Shown here: piece by piece, positions 42,050 through 57,000 of the stretch
Position numbering within the stretch: position 1 is the first letter of the stretch
Layout of the letters: each line of letters begins with the position of its first letter
From: G965222535 sp965222535
Lineage (GTDB): Bacteria; Pseudomonadota; Gammaproteobacteria; HK1
DNA length: 64,000 bases
Reading direction: 5' to 3'
Assembly (NCBI GenBank): GCA_965222535.1
Contig: OZ244957.1
Span: 1,674,001-1,738,000 of the forward strand
The notes under the pieces: model-generated
The model's database searches: none
Told to the model about the DNA's origin: nothing
What the model saw: only the letters and a program-made list of their open reading frames with translations
Made by a program: the position numbers and the translations under genes

Positions 42050-45000
42050 ATGGCTGACAACGACGAAACAAGCACTACCACTACCACTACCACTTCTTCA
42101 GAACCGCAGGTTAGCGGTGAGGAGGAGCGTTGCGCGCTGGAGTTGCGCGCCGAGACGATCAATCTGGTGGCGGTGAAGAGGGCCGAGCGTCGGGGCGTAT
42201 CGGACCGTCTGGAGATCGGCAAGGAGTCGGCTAGCGATACCGCGACAGGGCACGAGGAAGTGAACGTTGAGGGTAACTACAGGCTGGAGGGGAGAGACAT
42301 TGAGACCAGTGCGAGCATCCTGAAAAGAACCTTTCGCGGTCGTCTGAACCTGCGCCTCTACTCCGATACGCTGATGCTGAGCGGGGCGGTGTCGGAGACA
42401 TTTGCGGGAGTGGTTACGTCTGGCGCAGGGATGTGCGATGTGTTGGGCGCTGCGGGTGGTTTGCGTGTAACAACCAGCGGCGATTTCCGTCTGATTAACG
42501 GGTTGGCGGGGATGGAGGAGAAGCCTGGCACCAGCATCAATGACAAGTTGCTGTTGGAGATTGCCGCCACCTCATTTCAGCGTGAATACGGGGTGGCGAG
42601 CTACAAAGCCGCTTTCGCGTCGTATAGTGGGGAAAAGCTTCTTTCGATGGAGGCGGGGACGTGGTCGATGCTGAAGGCGTCGTTAGGGTTTCGCCAGCAG
42701 ATTAAAGGCCAAGCGAAGCTTAAGAGCGGCAGAACAGCTATGAGGCCTAATCCTGGTATGGCGCCGGCCGCCGAGACTGGATCGAGTGCAGCAGTCCGTC
42801 TTGGTCTTCTAACGGGCATTGGCAAGGGCGTTGGCAAGGGCATTGCTAGATCGAAAAATCTTTTGGATGTGGATTCTGCGGCGAAAGCTGCGGCCAATGT
42901 CGCTGACTTCCCCCCCCCCCCTGTGCGCAGCCCATCGGTGGATGTCTTCGCAAACCACAGGGTGTTTCTACAAGATGAGATTGCACCAGGGGCGAGGGAG
43001 GCAATTCCCCTTCCCACTAATTACGCTGCGCGGTTAGAAAGTCTCAATCAGCCGCCGCCCGTCACCACCATTTACCCCATATATACATCACCGCCCGCCT
43101 CCACCCTTCAGCTACCTGAATCGGGGAACTCCTCTTATCTTCATAGAACGAGTACTGCCAATGGTGCGCCAGAGGGGTTTTTAAGTACGGCGGACAACGG
43201 CACAGTTATCTATCGCTATGAATCGGCAGCAACCTTAACTGACGAGATCGCCAATCATTTTAACATAAGATATAGCCAACTGGATCCAACCCGAATAGAC
43301 CAAAATCTGAACATTATCCCAAAGCCACTGACCAGCAAGTCGAGTAGCCTGCCTAACCTTGATGTAATACAGCAGCAGCCAATAGGTGTGTATGAAACAC
43401 TGGACCTAACAACCATTGCTTCAAAAACAGACTCTACGCATTCCACACCGTTACCGACTTCGATACTCAGGCGGAACCGTAGTCGGAGTGCTTCTATGAT
43501 CTCAATACCGGATGGGTTGGAGATTGGACCATCACAGCTAAGGGCGGGAAGCGGAACAGTTGAACCAAGTACAGAGAGCTTTGGGGGCGGATACCGCGCT
43601 ACGCAATATGATGCAAGCGAGAGCACTTCACCGCGCCCAAGACTCAGTCAGAGAGAGACTGATTGGAGCAGACCGGGTGCTCCTATACCTGAAGATAGTT
43701 CCCACTACGAAATTTTAGATCCTCTTCACAATCAGCCCATCACAATAGATAAGTGGAAAAAAGCTAAAAACCGCAAAGGATTTAAGCTGTCCAACACTGG
43801 CAGCGCAGATGATGCTCATCAACTTGATATTGTTGAAGAAAACCCATATCACAGCTTAGAGGATATACGTACCAGCACAGATGATGTCGAACAATATAGC
43901 AGCAGTAGAAGTTCCTCTATTGGAGATACAGAAACATCGGGTAATAAAATAGATGAAGAAATATCTGGCCAGCAGATAATAAGGAGCAACGATGAGCAGC
44001 AATTTAAGTTAGAGGATGCCGCTAATGCTGCTTCACAGAAGAGGATCCTGAGTCAAGACGAAAGCATCACGGCTGCAAAATTAGACTTGTATCGTCAATC
44101 ACAGGAATGGGATTTTCATAATGCGATTACAGACTACGTCAAAAAACATGGGATTGGTGTTCAGGATACTTCGAGGAGAAGACAACTTTTCGAATATATT
44201 AATAAAATGAAACATGCTGATAAGATAGATGCTGAGGTAGTAGCTGAGATAAAAAAAATAAGTAGAAAAAAAATAACTCCCGATAATATAAATAAAAGAA
44301 TAAAGATTGAGAAAAAGAAACTTAGTCAACTCCAAAATGCATTAAAAAAGAACAAAGATAAGTGGGGATATCAAAAAAGAGCCAATCATGGGATTCAAAT
44401 TAGAAAACAAATAGCAAAGGTAGAAGTGTATGAGAATTTTAACAGTAAATTTAACGAATTTTTCGGTAACCCCACGCGGCAGGTGCCTAATTATTCTCCA
44501 AACTATGATATAAGAACATTTCATGAAACGGCTCAAAAGTATGTGGACACTAGCGTCAGCATAACAGAAAATCAAAAGAGCCTTATAGATCAAGGCTTTG
44601 CTATGATTAAAAAAGGTGATGAGCCGACTGCAGGTCTTAAAAAATTGATTTCAGATGGAGGTTATGTCGGAACTGAATACCAACTAGGAGATATTAGTGC
44701 CGCTATCGGGATGTTCGAACAATGGTTCACAGCAGCAAAAATTCCACCAAAAGAGAATGTACTAGATGTATTGCATAATTTTATCGACCGATACACCTAT
44801 CTAGATCTCTACTTCCCGTCCTCAATTGATGAGGCTGCTAAGGTTGATGATGATATTTATAGCCAGTTAAAAGCCATCGTAGACCAATCGCCACAACAAG
44901 ATAGCGCATATAAGACAGCACCAACGGATAAAGCTTATGTGGTGAAACTAGATGAATTACCTGAAAGTAGAGATCCCAGCAGATTATCCGATAACAACAC

Positions 45001-48000
45001 CTTTAAAGAAGCGGAACAGGCACTGATCTCTTCTGCTGCCGGTCCCAATCCCAATCCCAATGTAATAGAGAAAAATGCTGAAGAATATTCCTCTCTCCTC
45101 ATAGCTAGGGCCGAGGAGCTATTGAGGAGTGAGCATCTTAGCTATGAGGACATAGAGGAACTGAGTAGTCTACGAAGCACTATGAGTGAAGCGCTGAATA
45201 ACAAGGCTCTTCCAGAAAAATTTAAACTTGATATAGCTTCAGCTAAACATGAAATCGACGAAATACAAACTGCTGTGTTCAATAGTGTTTCCCAACTCCA
45301 GCCGTACCGGACGGAGGCTCCTCTCCCAACAAACTTGGAAGACTTTAACCAGCTTGATGAGCTTAAAGACCTTGAAAACCTTGAAGACTCTCTAATCCAA
45401 CAATCGGTATTTGAGAGCATAAATAAAAATATCTTAGATCAACATACAAGTCTTTTTTCCGATAGTAAGGCAGCTCAATTTGTTAATCCAGAGGATATCT
45501 ATGCAACGCTACCGGGAAGAAACCAGGGTTCCAGTCCCGTTGCAGCTCTATCCAGAGGAGCAGAGAGCAGACCTAATGTGATCAAAATCCCAAGCCTCTG
45601 GGGTGGAGAGGAAGTGGGGTTGATAAAGAACCTCGACCCTGTTTTCCCCGATTCTATTCCTGCAACATCACCAGTGAATCTAGACAAAACAAAACATGGG
45701 AAACTGCCATTTGAGAACCCCCAAGTCAGTGTTCTGAACCAGACCAATGCTACAGGGGACGTATTAAGCGATGCATCGAAGTTTGTACCTTTAGGGGACG
45801 AAACGAGTGGAAGCAAGCAGTTGGTGAATCCTTCTTTTAACCCCCGATCTAAAGGCATATATGCAGATCTGGATGAATTAACTCAAACAGACTCGGTGAC
45901 CGGTCTTCAGCACAGTGATGGACCGGGGTTTGTTCAAAACATAGATTTAAACAAAAGAATCTCTAGGAATCCGGGAGATCTAGAAAATACTCCGTTATCA
46001 AATAGTAATAGAAGAACATCCCCTAACAACTACAGGGGATCGCAGGACGAGGATTTTCTATCGATTGGGCCTGCTAAGGTTCAGGATGCGACTGCTGTCA
46101 GCAAGTCGGATAAATGGACGACAGTCGACACTTCTTCGATTTTCTCATTCTTATCTAGGAAGAAAAAACCATCGGCAAAGAAGGGGAAGAAGCTGCCAGT
46201 AGTGAATTCGGAAGCAGGGGGCACGCGACAACTTGCGGATGCCCCGCCTAATGAGGCGCTGGAATCACTCGCCCGCAGGGTCCTGCCACCGCCGCCACAG
46301 CAGATTGGCGATGGTCAAGAGGCTTCGCACTCTTTGAGGTCGTCCTATGAGAGCATTCCTCAGCAGGACATTGCTGCATCGCCAGCGATACAGGAGCTTC
46401 TTCCAACTAGCACTACCAGCAAACCCAAGAGAGCGCGCAGAGGCATACTGAAGAGGGTAGGCGATTTGTTTGGGCGCAAAAAGAGCACTAAAGGACCGGA
46501 AGCATCGGGGGTGCCAGAGCCAAATAAATTAAATAGGAGACAGAAGAAAGTGAGAAAAGAGATGAGGCAGCGTGCGGATGCTGTTGTCATAGAGGAGAAG
46601 AATGCAATTGAATCCGGAAAAAGCAATATAAAGGCGGAACAAGAGGCTGGTTTTCTAAATGAAGTTACGGCTCTAGAAGAAACACAAAGATTTGATATAC
46701 GAAAGCAGATTATAGATCACATAGAAAATGGAAATTATACTGAAGCAAATAAGATAGTTAATGACCAAAAATCAAAACTGACCAGAACTCGAAATCAGGA
46801 TTTTAACGAGAAATTTTTCCTCAATAGAATAGAAGAAAACATTTTGCGTCTAGCACCGTCTGGAACAGATCCAAACACACTTGACGATTTCTTTAAGCAA
46901 ATGGCCGATCTGGATGCAGCTGAGGCGAAAACAAACCTGAAACACGCAGATAGTGCTGATCAGAATTTGATTGACCTGCCGACGACAAAGAAAGCGGAAT
47001 CTCCATACGCAGATATCGATGAGGTGAATTTGGCTGACCCGACGATGACAAAGAAATCTGAATCTCCATACGCAGATATCAATGAGCAGAATTTGATTGA
47101 CCCGCCGGTGACAAAGAAATCTGAATCTCCATACGCAGATATCAATGAGCAGAATTTGATTGACCCGCCGGTGACAAAGAAATCGAGTGATGTGGAGGTG
47201 GAAACAACTCTCGATCCACAAACAGAAGCCAGGCAAAAGGTGGCCGAATTAGTAGAAGAAGCAAAAGAACGTGCTATTGCCCAAGGCGAGGGGAATTTGC
47301 CAGAGGTCATAAAAGAACAAAGCAAACTTGAAGCAGAATACCAGAGAGGCGATCTAGGTGATTGGACTGAGGAGCAGTATACAGAAACTGTAACCCGATT
47401 AAAGACGGAGGAGGATTATTTAACGCATCTGAAAAATGGAGATATTAAGGCAGCAGACGCAGTTCTGAAAAACGAACAAAAAAGACTAGTAGACCTAGGC
47501 TATGAATTAGATGACAGTGAAAGTTATATTCGGATGGCGGCAGTCCATGATGTAGTAAAAACATCATTCACAGATTCCGAGGATGTAGCCGAAAATCTCG
47601 CTCTGCTCAAGCAGGCGGGGTACCCAGAGGATGTAAATCATCGTAATTTCCTTATCGCTGATCTGGATGCGGGTGCGGAGCCATCGACGCCGGCACGATC
47701 AGCTGATGCGGGTGATAGCAATAATAATTATGCCGTGCTCGATCACAACTTTGAAGATCCAAAGGCGACAAAGAGCGATCGTATTCCAGAAACAGCCTAC
47801 ACGGTTGTCGATACAGAACTTACGTTTAACTTAGCTGCGCTTCGTTACGAGACAGAGTTCAACAATCAGTTATTAAATGGAGTGCATATTGACTATGCAG
47901 AGACCCAAAAATATATTAAAACTCTAGTACACAAGCTGGAGGAGAGCTTCCCAGATTACCTCACTACTACTAGAGGATCAGCAAACTTTGATGATTTTAA

Positions 48001-51000
48001 GAACAGATTATTCGAGCGGTTTGGTGAACCTGAAGTAATGCAACCGGCTCCGCTAAATGACACCAAAAACATTGAATTAGAGACGGTTCAAGAGAAACCT
48101 CTGGATCAGAATTTGGCTGACCCGCCGGTGACAAAGAAATCGAGTGATGTGGAGGTGGAAACAACTCTCGATCCACAAACAGAAGCCAGGCAAAAGGTGG
48201 CCGAATTAGTAGAAGAAGCAAAAGAACGTGCTATTGTCGAAGGCGAGGGGGATTTGCCAGAGATCATAAAAGAACAAAAGAAACTTGAAGCAGAATACGA
48301 TAGAGGCGAACTAAAACATTGGGAGGATTGGCAATATCAAGAAGAAGTAACCCGATTAAAGACGGAGGTGGATTATTTAACGCACCTGAAAAATGGAGAT
48401 ATTAAGGCAGCAAACACAGTTCTGGAAAACGAAAAAGCAAGACTACTAGATCTAAACTATAAATTAGATAACAGTGAAAGTTATATTCGGATGCAGTGGG
48501 TGCATGATGTAGTAAAGCCACCATTCGCAGATATCGAGGATGTAACCGAACTGCTCAAGAAGGCGGGGTACCCAGAGGATGTAAATCATCGTAATTTCCT
48601 TTCCGCTGATCTGGATGCGGTTGCGGAGCCATCGACCCCGGCACGATCAGTCGATGCGGTTGCGGAGCCATCGACACCGGCACGATCAGCCGATGCGGGT
48701 GATAGCAATAATAATTATGCCGTGCTCGATCACAACGCTGAAGTTCCAAAGGCGACAAAGAACGCTCCTATTCCAGAAACAGAATACAAGGTTTTCGATA
48801 CAGATAATACGTATGAATTAACTGAGCTTCGTTACCAGGAAGAGTTCGAGAGGCTGCTTACACAGGGATTGCAGATGGACTTTATAGAGACCCAAGGATA
48901 TATTAATTCTCTAGTACAGAAACTGAAGGTTAGCTTCCCAGATTACCTCGCTACTCCTAAAGGCATGGCAGGCCTAGATGGTCTTAAGAACAAATTAAGA
49001 GGTATTGTGGATGAAGCAAGCAAGGCGTATTATGGCACAGCAAGCCTAGCTGATTTTAAGAAAAAATTCCCCAATGCGTTTGATGAGTCACATCCCGCTA
49101 GGCAAACCTTAAAGGCAGAACTAGGACCACCAGTGAAGCCACAGGTTGGAGATGCTCCAGAGGTAATCCAGAATAAGCCACAGGTTGGAGATGCTCCAGA
49201 GGTAATCCAGAATAAGCCACAGGTTGGAGATGCTCCAGAGGTAGTCCAGAATAAGCCACTGAGGGCTACGGATTCCGGTTTGCAAGGAGAGGTAATTGAT
49301 GAAGTAGCGGTTAAAACGAAACAAAATATGGTGGACTTGATCGATAAAGATATAGCTAAGGATGTGGCTCATAAGAATATGAAAAGAGCTACATTAAAAG
49401 TAAAGGCTCAAAGTTTTGTGGCAAAGGGTAATTTTTCAGATGCGGATAGTTTTGATAATTCAATCACAAAATGGATCGAAGATCATGGTTTTAAAAATGA
49501 ACCCAACGTAAACAAACAAATACAAAAATATAAAAGTAAGTTTTTAGATGAAGCTATAAGTAAAGCAAGGAATTCTAGCACACTGGATGAAATAAAGCCT
49601 ATTACGAACAAACCGCCGGCTTCACCGGGTAAATCGAAGTTGGGGTTCCTGTCATTCGCGCCTAAGAAAGCACTTACAGTGCAGGAACTACCACCCCCAG
49701 TGAAACCTTCGAGTGTTGATAAGCTACCGTCTCAGAACAAATTAGTAAGGAAAACGGGAGATACAGGGACTCCTGCTAAGCAAACGCCAACAGAGATAGG
49801 AGAGAAAACGAAACAAAACATAATTGACTCAGTAGAGAATAAAATTAAGAATAACCAACAAAAGAAATACGATAATATTAATAAGGGACTAAAAAAAGCG
49901 CAAGAACGGGTTGCTGCTGATGAGATTGCTAACAGAGTGGAGGATGTACTTTATAATCCGAGTAAAACGACTGCAGGGGTGCTAGAAAATAAAGCTAATA
50001 AGGCTTTGACCCGGCTTGGAATAGCAAACGAAGCATTGGATATTCTAAAAAAAGTCGATTATACAGATATCAATAAATTTGATGATCTGGTCTTACAAGA
50101 AATTAAAAACGCTGGCTCTAGTAATCCCGATGCACTAAAAAAGCTACTAGGATCATATAAGAAGGAGTATCTTGCTAAGGCATATAAAGCAGCATTATCA
50201 TCGGATGTTGCTAAGCCAACACTGTCTAAATCGGCAGCAAAACTGGATGGTGCAGGGACTCTTCCTAGGCAAATACCGCCAGGAGTGTCCCCCAAAGCGG
50301 CAAAGATTTTGGGTGTTGATGAGGCAGGGACTCTTGCTAAGCAAACGCCATCAGATGTTGATGAGGCAGGGACTCTTGCTAAGCAAACGCCATCAAATGT
50401 TGATGTAAAGGCGAAACAGAAGATGGGTATTCAAATTAGTACAGAAATGACCAAAGAAGCTCATGATAGCAGGAATGCATTAATGAATGCGCTAGAAAAG
50501 TATTCTAACAAAGAAATAAGCAAAATAGAATTGGAAACAGCACATAAGAACCTCAATGCAGTTCAGGATCAACTGACTATAAAAACCGATTCCCTGAATA
50601 TTTTGAATAAAATAGATTTCACTAATCCTGAAAATCTCGATCAGCTCCTAGAACATGAGATAGCAAAAAGCTATTCTAATGCTGAATATAAATCTGCTCT
50701 ACAAGATCAACTGAATAAATACAATGAAGCTTTCCTTGATGATGAATATAAAATAGCTCGAAAAACAAGACAGAATATACTAGATTCAGTACAGAATGAG
50801 AATGTAAAATATAAACTGGATTACGAAAATAAAAGAGAAGCACTACAAAAAGCTCACGACAAAGTTAAGGATAATAGCAGTACTGCACACAAACAGCAGC
50901 AGAGCAAGGCAACCACAAATGTGAATAAAGCTGCCGCAGCGCTTGAAGTAAGGAAAGACGCTATAAAGATTCTTGAAAAAATAGATTTCACTAATCCTGC

Positions 51001-54000
51001 AAGTTTTGATCAGCTGGTAAAGAATGAATTAGAAAAGATCATTGGTAAAAGACCAGCATATACGGATGAACTAAAAAAACTACTCAACTCATATAGAAAA
51101 GATTTTCTGGAGACTTCGTATAACAAGGCAGTGACAGAAGTGTCGTCTTCCCGTATAGAAGAGGTTCTCTCCGTACCGCCTAAGAAAATATCTGTGACTT
51201 CAGAGTTGCTCACCAAACCGGATGATGCGTCGGTGTCACATAAGGTGCGGAGTGAGTCAGCACTCCCTGAACCTACAGCACAATCCGCTGATGCAAGGAT
51301 TGGTGCTAAAGTACCGGCAGAAGCTGATGCAAGGATTGGTGCTAAAGTACCGGCAGAAGCTGATGCAAGGATTGGTGCTAAAGTACCGGCAGAAGCTGAT
51401 GCAAGGATTGGTGCTAAAGTACCGGCAGAAGCTGATGTAAGGATTGATGCTAAAGTACCGGCAGAAGCTGATGTAATAGCGAAACAGAAGATGCTTGAGA
51501 GAATTTTTTCAGAACTTCAACCGCAGGCGGTGTTACCATCCCCACCAATGACAAAATTCCTTGATGGTACAATAAGCCAAGCGGATCTGGCTGCAGCACA
51601 CACGAAAATAAATTCAACTTACGCTCAAGTGAAGATAAAAATCGATGCTTATGAGATACTAAAACAAATAGATTTCATTAGTCCTGAGCATCTTGATGAG
51701 CTTATAGAAAATAAGTTAGCGAAAATCCCAGATGGAAATACTTCATATAAATCTTCTCTACGAGATCAACTCATTAAATACAAAGAAGCTTTTCTTGATA
51801 ATGAATATAAGATAGCAGCAAAAACGAAACAAAATCTGCTGGATTCAGTAAATGAAGATGTTCAGAAATACGCAGATTCATTCTTAGAAAGTGACAGCAA
51901 GTTAAAAACAGCAGAAGAAAAATATAATTCTGCTCCACGAAATAAAGATAACCGAATAGAACTAAAGGTAGCGCAAAAAACAAAGCAAGAAGCACTTTAT
52001 CAGTATAAATTAAGAAACGAAGCTAAGGCTATTCTAGCGGAAGGTGATTATACAAAAGTTAAAGAATTTGATGCTCAAATCAAAAAGCAAGTCAAAGCCT
52101 CCAGCTTCAATAATCACAAGGCATTGGAAAAACAGATAGGAGAATATAAGAGGCAATTTCTTGATAAGGCAATTGAAACAGCAAAAACGGATATAGCTAA
52201 GCCAAAAACAACTGATCCTTTGAATGCGAAAGCAACGAAAGTACCTCAGAAACCACTGGATCAACCATCTCAGAAAGCGCAGTTGCTTGATGAAACGACT
52301 GTAAAAAGTAAAGAATACTTAGCAGTGTCGAGAAGAAATGTGGAGGTGATGGAAGATCTAGAGGAACTACACAATAAGAGGTTAGCGAACACTATTACAG
52401 AAGTGGAAGAAAAACAACTGCGTAATCTCGAAATAGAGAATGATCTGATAAAAAGGGTTCTCGACGACTATAAATACGAAGCTATCCCGGTGAGGGAAGG
52501 GTTTGAGACACATATCAAGAGAATGGTGAAAAACGAAGGCTCAGAAGGAGTTGAGGATCTGCTGCGCCGCGTAGCGAGGAATGCGCTTGAAGATGTTGGA
52601 AAACATGGCCTACCGGATGGAGCTCAGGATCCATCCAGCGTACGGCACGCTGCTGGATCCACAGAATCACCAGTGAAGGTGCAGGTTGGAAATGATCCAG
52701 TGGTAACCCAGAAGAGTCCACCGAGGGCTACGGATTCCGGTTCGCAAGGAGAGGTATTTGATGAAGCGGCACTTGAGAGGAGACTTGAGCGGCTTGAGAA
52801 CGAGATCGCTATCAAGAAGTCAGATGGATATAAATTAAACGAATCTCCTATCCAATCGAGAAAAATAGAGGGAGAATACCTTGAAAAACTAAGCGCAGGG
52901 TTTGATTCTTATGAGGATGGTTTAGCGCAGGCTACAGCGTTACAGTCCAAGTTGGAGGACATCGCCGGAGCTCAAAGAGGCGCTTACTCCCAATTTGGCA
53001 AAAAATTAGCGGGTTATCTGGATTCATATAAACCCAACAGGGCTCCTCCGCTGGATAACATTCAAGCGAAGTCTGCTGTAAATAACCCCCCGCTTCCGCC
53101 TAAACTAAAATCAGCGGATCCTTTGAATGCGGATCCACCGCTAGTACCTAAGCAGACACCTCCGCCAGACGTTCTCCCGAAGAAGTCACTGGGATCAGGT
53201 ACGGATTCTGGTTTGCAAGGAGATGTATTTGATGAGACGGCGCTTGTGCAGCGCCGTGCGGAGATTAAAACTTCCACAAATGTACTGGAGTGGCAATTGC
53301 GTAAGGGGAGTACCACCGTCGACATTCCGGGCACTCAACGGAAATTAGCCGCTCTTGGTTCCGAGGATACATTCTTGGAAGAATTAAGAAAAGGGTATGC
53401 TACGCGTGATGACGCTATGGAATCTATCGAAAATAGAAAGAGTAATTTTGCAGAGATAGAAGGAGCTACCGAAGCAGAGGTGGAGGCATTTGGCAAGACA
53501 TTATACGATTATCTGGATACATATAAACCAAATAAAGCGGATACATTGGATGCTGATGTTAGGCGTGGCGAAAACCTAGAGATTGACAAAGCGGACGTTC
53601 AGCAGCGACTTACTGATATTGAGAATGAAAGGCAAGCATTGGGATCGCAGGATGCTAGCCAGTCAGCTGTCCAGCGGCAATACACTGAGCTTACGTTAGA
53701 GCAGGAGTTATGGGATGATTTAGCAAAAAGAGAGTTTTCGCGTGGTGACGCTGCGGATTATATCAAAAAGCAGCAGACGGAATTGGAAGGTATATTTCCC
53801 GGAGCTGAGGAAAGTGAGGCATTTGCCAAGAAATTAACCGATCACCTGGAGGCATTTGAAACAAGGAAGCCGGCTACACCGGAGAACACCCAAGGTGGTA
53901 TCGCTTCTGAAGCAATAAAAATTCAACAACCAGCGGAACCTTTGGTGGAACCACCGCTAGTACCAGCTAAGCAGACACTTACAGCGCCGGAAGCGTCCCC

Positions 54001-57000
54001 AGGGAGCAGTAATCTGGAGCAGGCCGCAGTACACCAAGCAGAGGTAGAGGTGTCGCCGGTCACAGCAACAACGCCAGAATCGGTCATTAATAAATCAGCA
54101 GGAATTGAAGAAGCTAAGAATGCGGTAGAAGTTAAATTGCGGAATAAGAATATCAGTTCTCAAATGGTCGGTCCGAAAGGAGTGTTTGACGAAGCGGCGG
54201 CTCAGAATAGGCTTAATGTACTTAGCGCTAAACGGGGAAGCCTATGGGACCTAAAAATTATGGATATTAGAAACTCGCTCGTCGAGACAGTAAATATTGA
54301 GACAGATGTCATGAGAAAATTGGCAAGAGGTGAATTTTCTACTGTTGATGAGGGGATAGCATATATTAAAAATCGAGTGTCTAAAATGGATATATTGAAC
54401 AAATCAGAACGTGGCGCATTGGAATCTACATTAACCATGGATCTGAAGGAATATCAACTAAGCAAAGCGGCTGGAAGTAAATCACAGGTTGCACCGAACC
54501 CATTTAGCAAGAGAGCAGCCGATTTTATGAAGAAACTTCAACCAAACAAACCGAGTGATGCAACGACGACTGCTAAGCACACAGCGGCAGATATTGCTGA
54601 AAGAACGAAACAAAATATACTGGAGGCGGTAAATCACAGAACTCAAAATTATCAAGCAATACATGACGATGCTTTGAAAAAAATCGAAGCACTGCGTAAT
54701 GAAATTCCTTCCGATCCAATAGCTTCCAGAAAACAATTCGATATAGAGCAAAAAAAATATGGTGAGATTGCAGAACTTATTGAATTAAGAAATGATGCTT
54801 TGAAAATTCTGGAGGGGGTAGATTATAGCAAAATGAATAAATTTAATAGTTTGGTGAATAAAGAATTATCAATATTGCTAAAAAATGGATATCCTGAAGA
54901 GTATATCGCTAAACTGAAAGGACAGTTGGAAGGATATGGAGTCGATTTCCTTGATGAAGCATATCAGACAGCAAAGGCAGGTCCACCACCACCACCATCA
55001 CCACTGGAGAAATCTTTGGGAGGCATTGAGTTTGATCTCGATACTGAAAGATATAAAGCCGATTTCCTTGATGATGTATATAGCGAACAAAATAAGGCAG
55101 CCACAGCGTCACGGCTTAGTACAGAGACTCCCGCTGATGAAGCCTCAGAGATAGCAACAAGAACGCCTGATACGCTCTCTGAAACAAAGAAGCTGGATTC
55201 GGAGACACCAGCGGGCGATGTGAGTCCAGCGAGTAAGGGGGATGGGGTGCAAGACGTGCCTGTTGTGCGGGAAGATATAGAGGCGGGAACCCAGAAATTA
55301 TATGAACTAGCTGAAGAGCATAAAGCGCTGGATAAAAAGCATAAAGCGCAAGCTAGGTTTGGTGAAGATTTTAAAGCCACAGAATCCCGTGTGTATCGGC
55401 TCGCTGTCGAGACAAGGATGTATGCAGAAGCACTTGGAGCAGCCAACGATAGCGGATTAGCGGTGAGATTCGAGCTTGAAGGTGTGATCAAGCAGGCTCT
55501 GAATGATAAAGGATTGAATCCTAGCGCCAAGCCACATCTGAATAAAATACTGCAGGAACTCGCTCAAGCGGATGCTGCTCCGCCTGCTACTACGGATAAT
55601 CTATTATCGACTCAACGGACAGACGTGCCATCAGAAACGGCCATTAAGCAAGCAACAAGTATTGAAGAAGCAGAGAATACCGAGAATGCGAAAGTAGTGA
55701 GTCAGCTGGATCCGAATGGTCGTATGTTACAAGAACAACAGACACAGCGTGCTTTGGACAGAATTGACTTTTTAGAAGAAAAAAGTGCTAAAACGGAAAC
55801 AGAAGCATACGAACTGAGCGCATCCCGCAAAGCACTGGAAACTCTGGTGGATGACGATGGCGGAACTGCTGCTGCGGCTAGTGAGTTCAGACAAGCCATA
55901 AGCGAAGCGCCTGAAGAATTAAAGGAAGGGCTGCAGCAAGCGTATGATAAATTATTTGATGATTATTTGGTAGCGAAGCAAACAGACGTGTCTGGTAATC
56001 TGGAACGGCCAGTGCAAGGACGCCAGCTAACCCTAGAAGGTGATGGATTCCTGATGGACAGCGAAGGGAGGCATTATTATGTGGATTCGAATCATCAGAT
56101 GGTACGTGTGGAAAAACCACTGGCGGAGGTGCCAAAGGAGGCGGTACTGAAAACGCGGGTCAGGAAGGGCATCACGGAGGTGGAGTTTGATGGTGCATGG
56201 CATGCTGCAGCAGTAGATGATCCACTAGAAACGTTCCCCAAGCAGCCGCAGCTGGCAGACGACGCGCATCAAGGAAATACTCCGAAGGGATACAAATCAA
56301 GCAATGTGGAAGAAGTGAAGAATACTGACGACACAAAAATGAGTAAGAAAGCTGCCAATTTATCAGCAAAAAACAAAGACCATATTATCGCCATGGCTCT
56401 TGAAAATCTTGGGGAATACCGGAGAGAATACAAGGATGCTGTACTGGAGCTTTTTGAACTGAAAAAGAATCAACAAGGCTTTGTCGTAGAACAGAGTAAA
56501 ATTATAGCAAAACGAGAATCAATAGCTGTATTGGAAGCTAACATTAAATTAAGACGAGATGTTCTTGCTACTTTAAATAGTATAGATGATTATGCTAATG
56601 TGAAAGCATTTGATAGTCTGGTGGATAACCGATTAGTTAAATTAGAAGGATATCCAGAATATCAAAGTCAAATAAAAAGTAAACTAAATAACTATAAGAA
56701 TTATTTAATTCGGCTTAACGAAGAAGATATTTTACAGAGTAGCAAAAAATCTCTATCTGGATCATCGACCAAATTTAATCCAGATGAAGCAAAGAAAATT
56801 AAACAAGATTTTGAAAAATATGTAGATACCGATGTTAGCAGGATGGAAAAAACACTCAACAAACAAAAAAACCACTTGTCACAACTGGAGGTATCAAAAA
56901 AATCAGAACAAACACAAAATATTTTAGATGAGTCAATATACGAAATAAATCAAACGCAAAAAAACATTGTTGCATTGGAAGATTCCATTAAAACAAAAAA

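Noticed and set aside
42250..42560. VgrG/gp5-like beta-helix domain at the N-terminus of the giant protein
   Set aside because: The Gly/Ser/Thr alternating pattern is suggestive, but I cannot align it with a named domain by eye; an HHpred search would decide.
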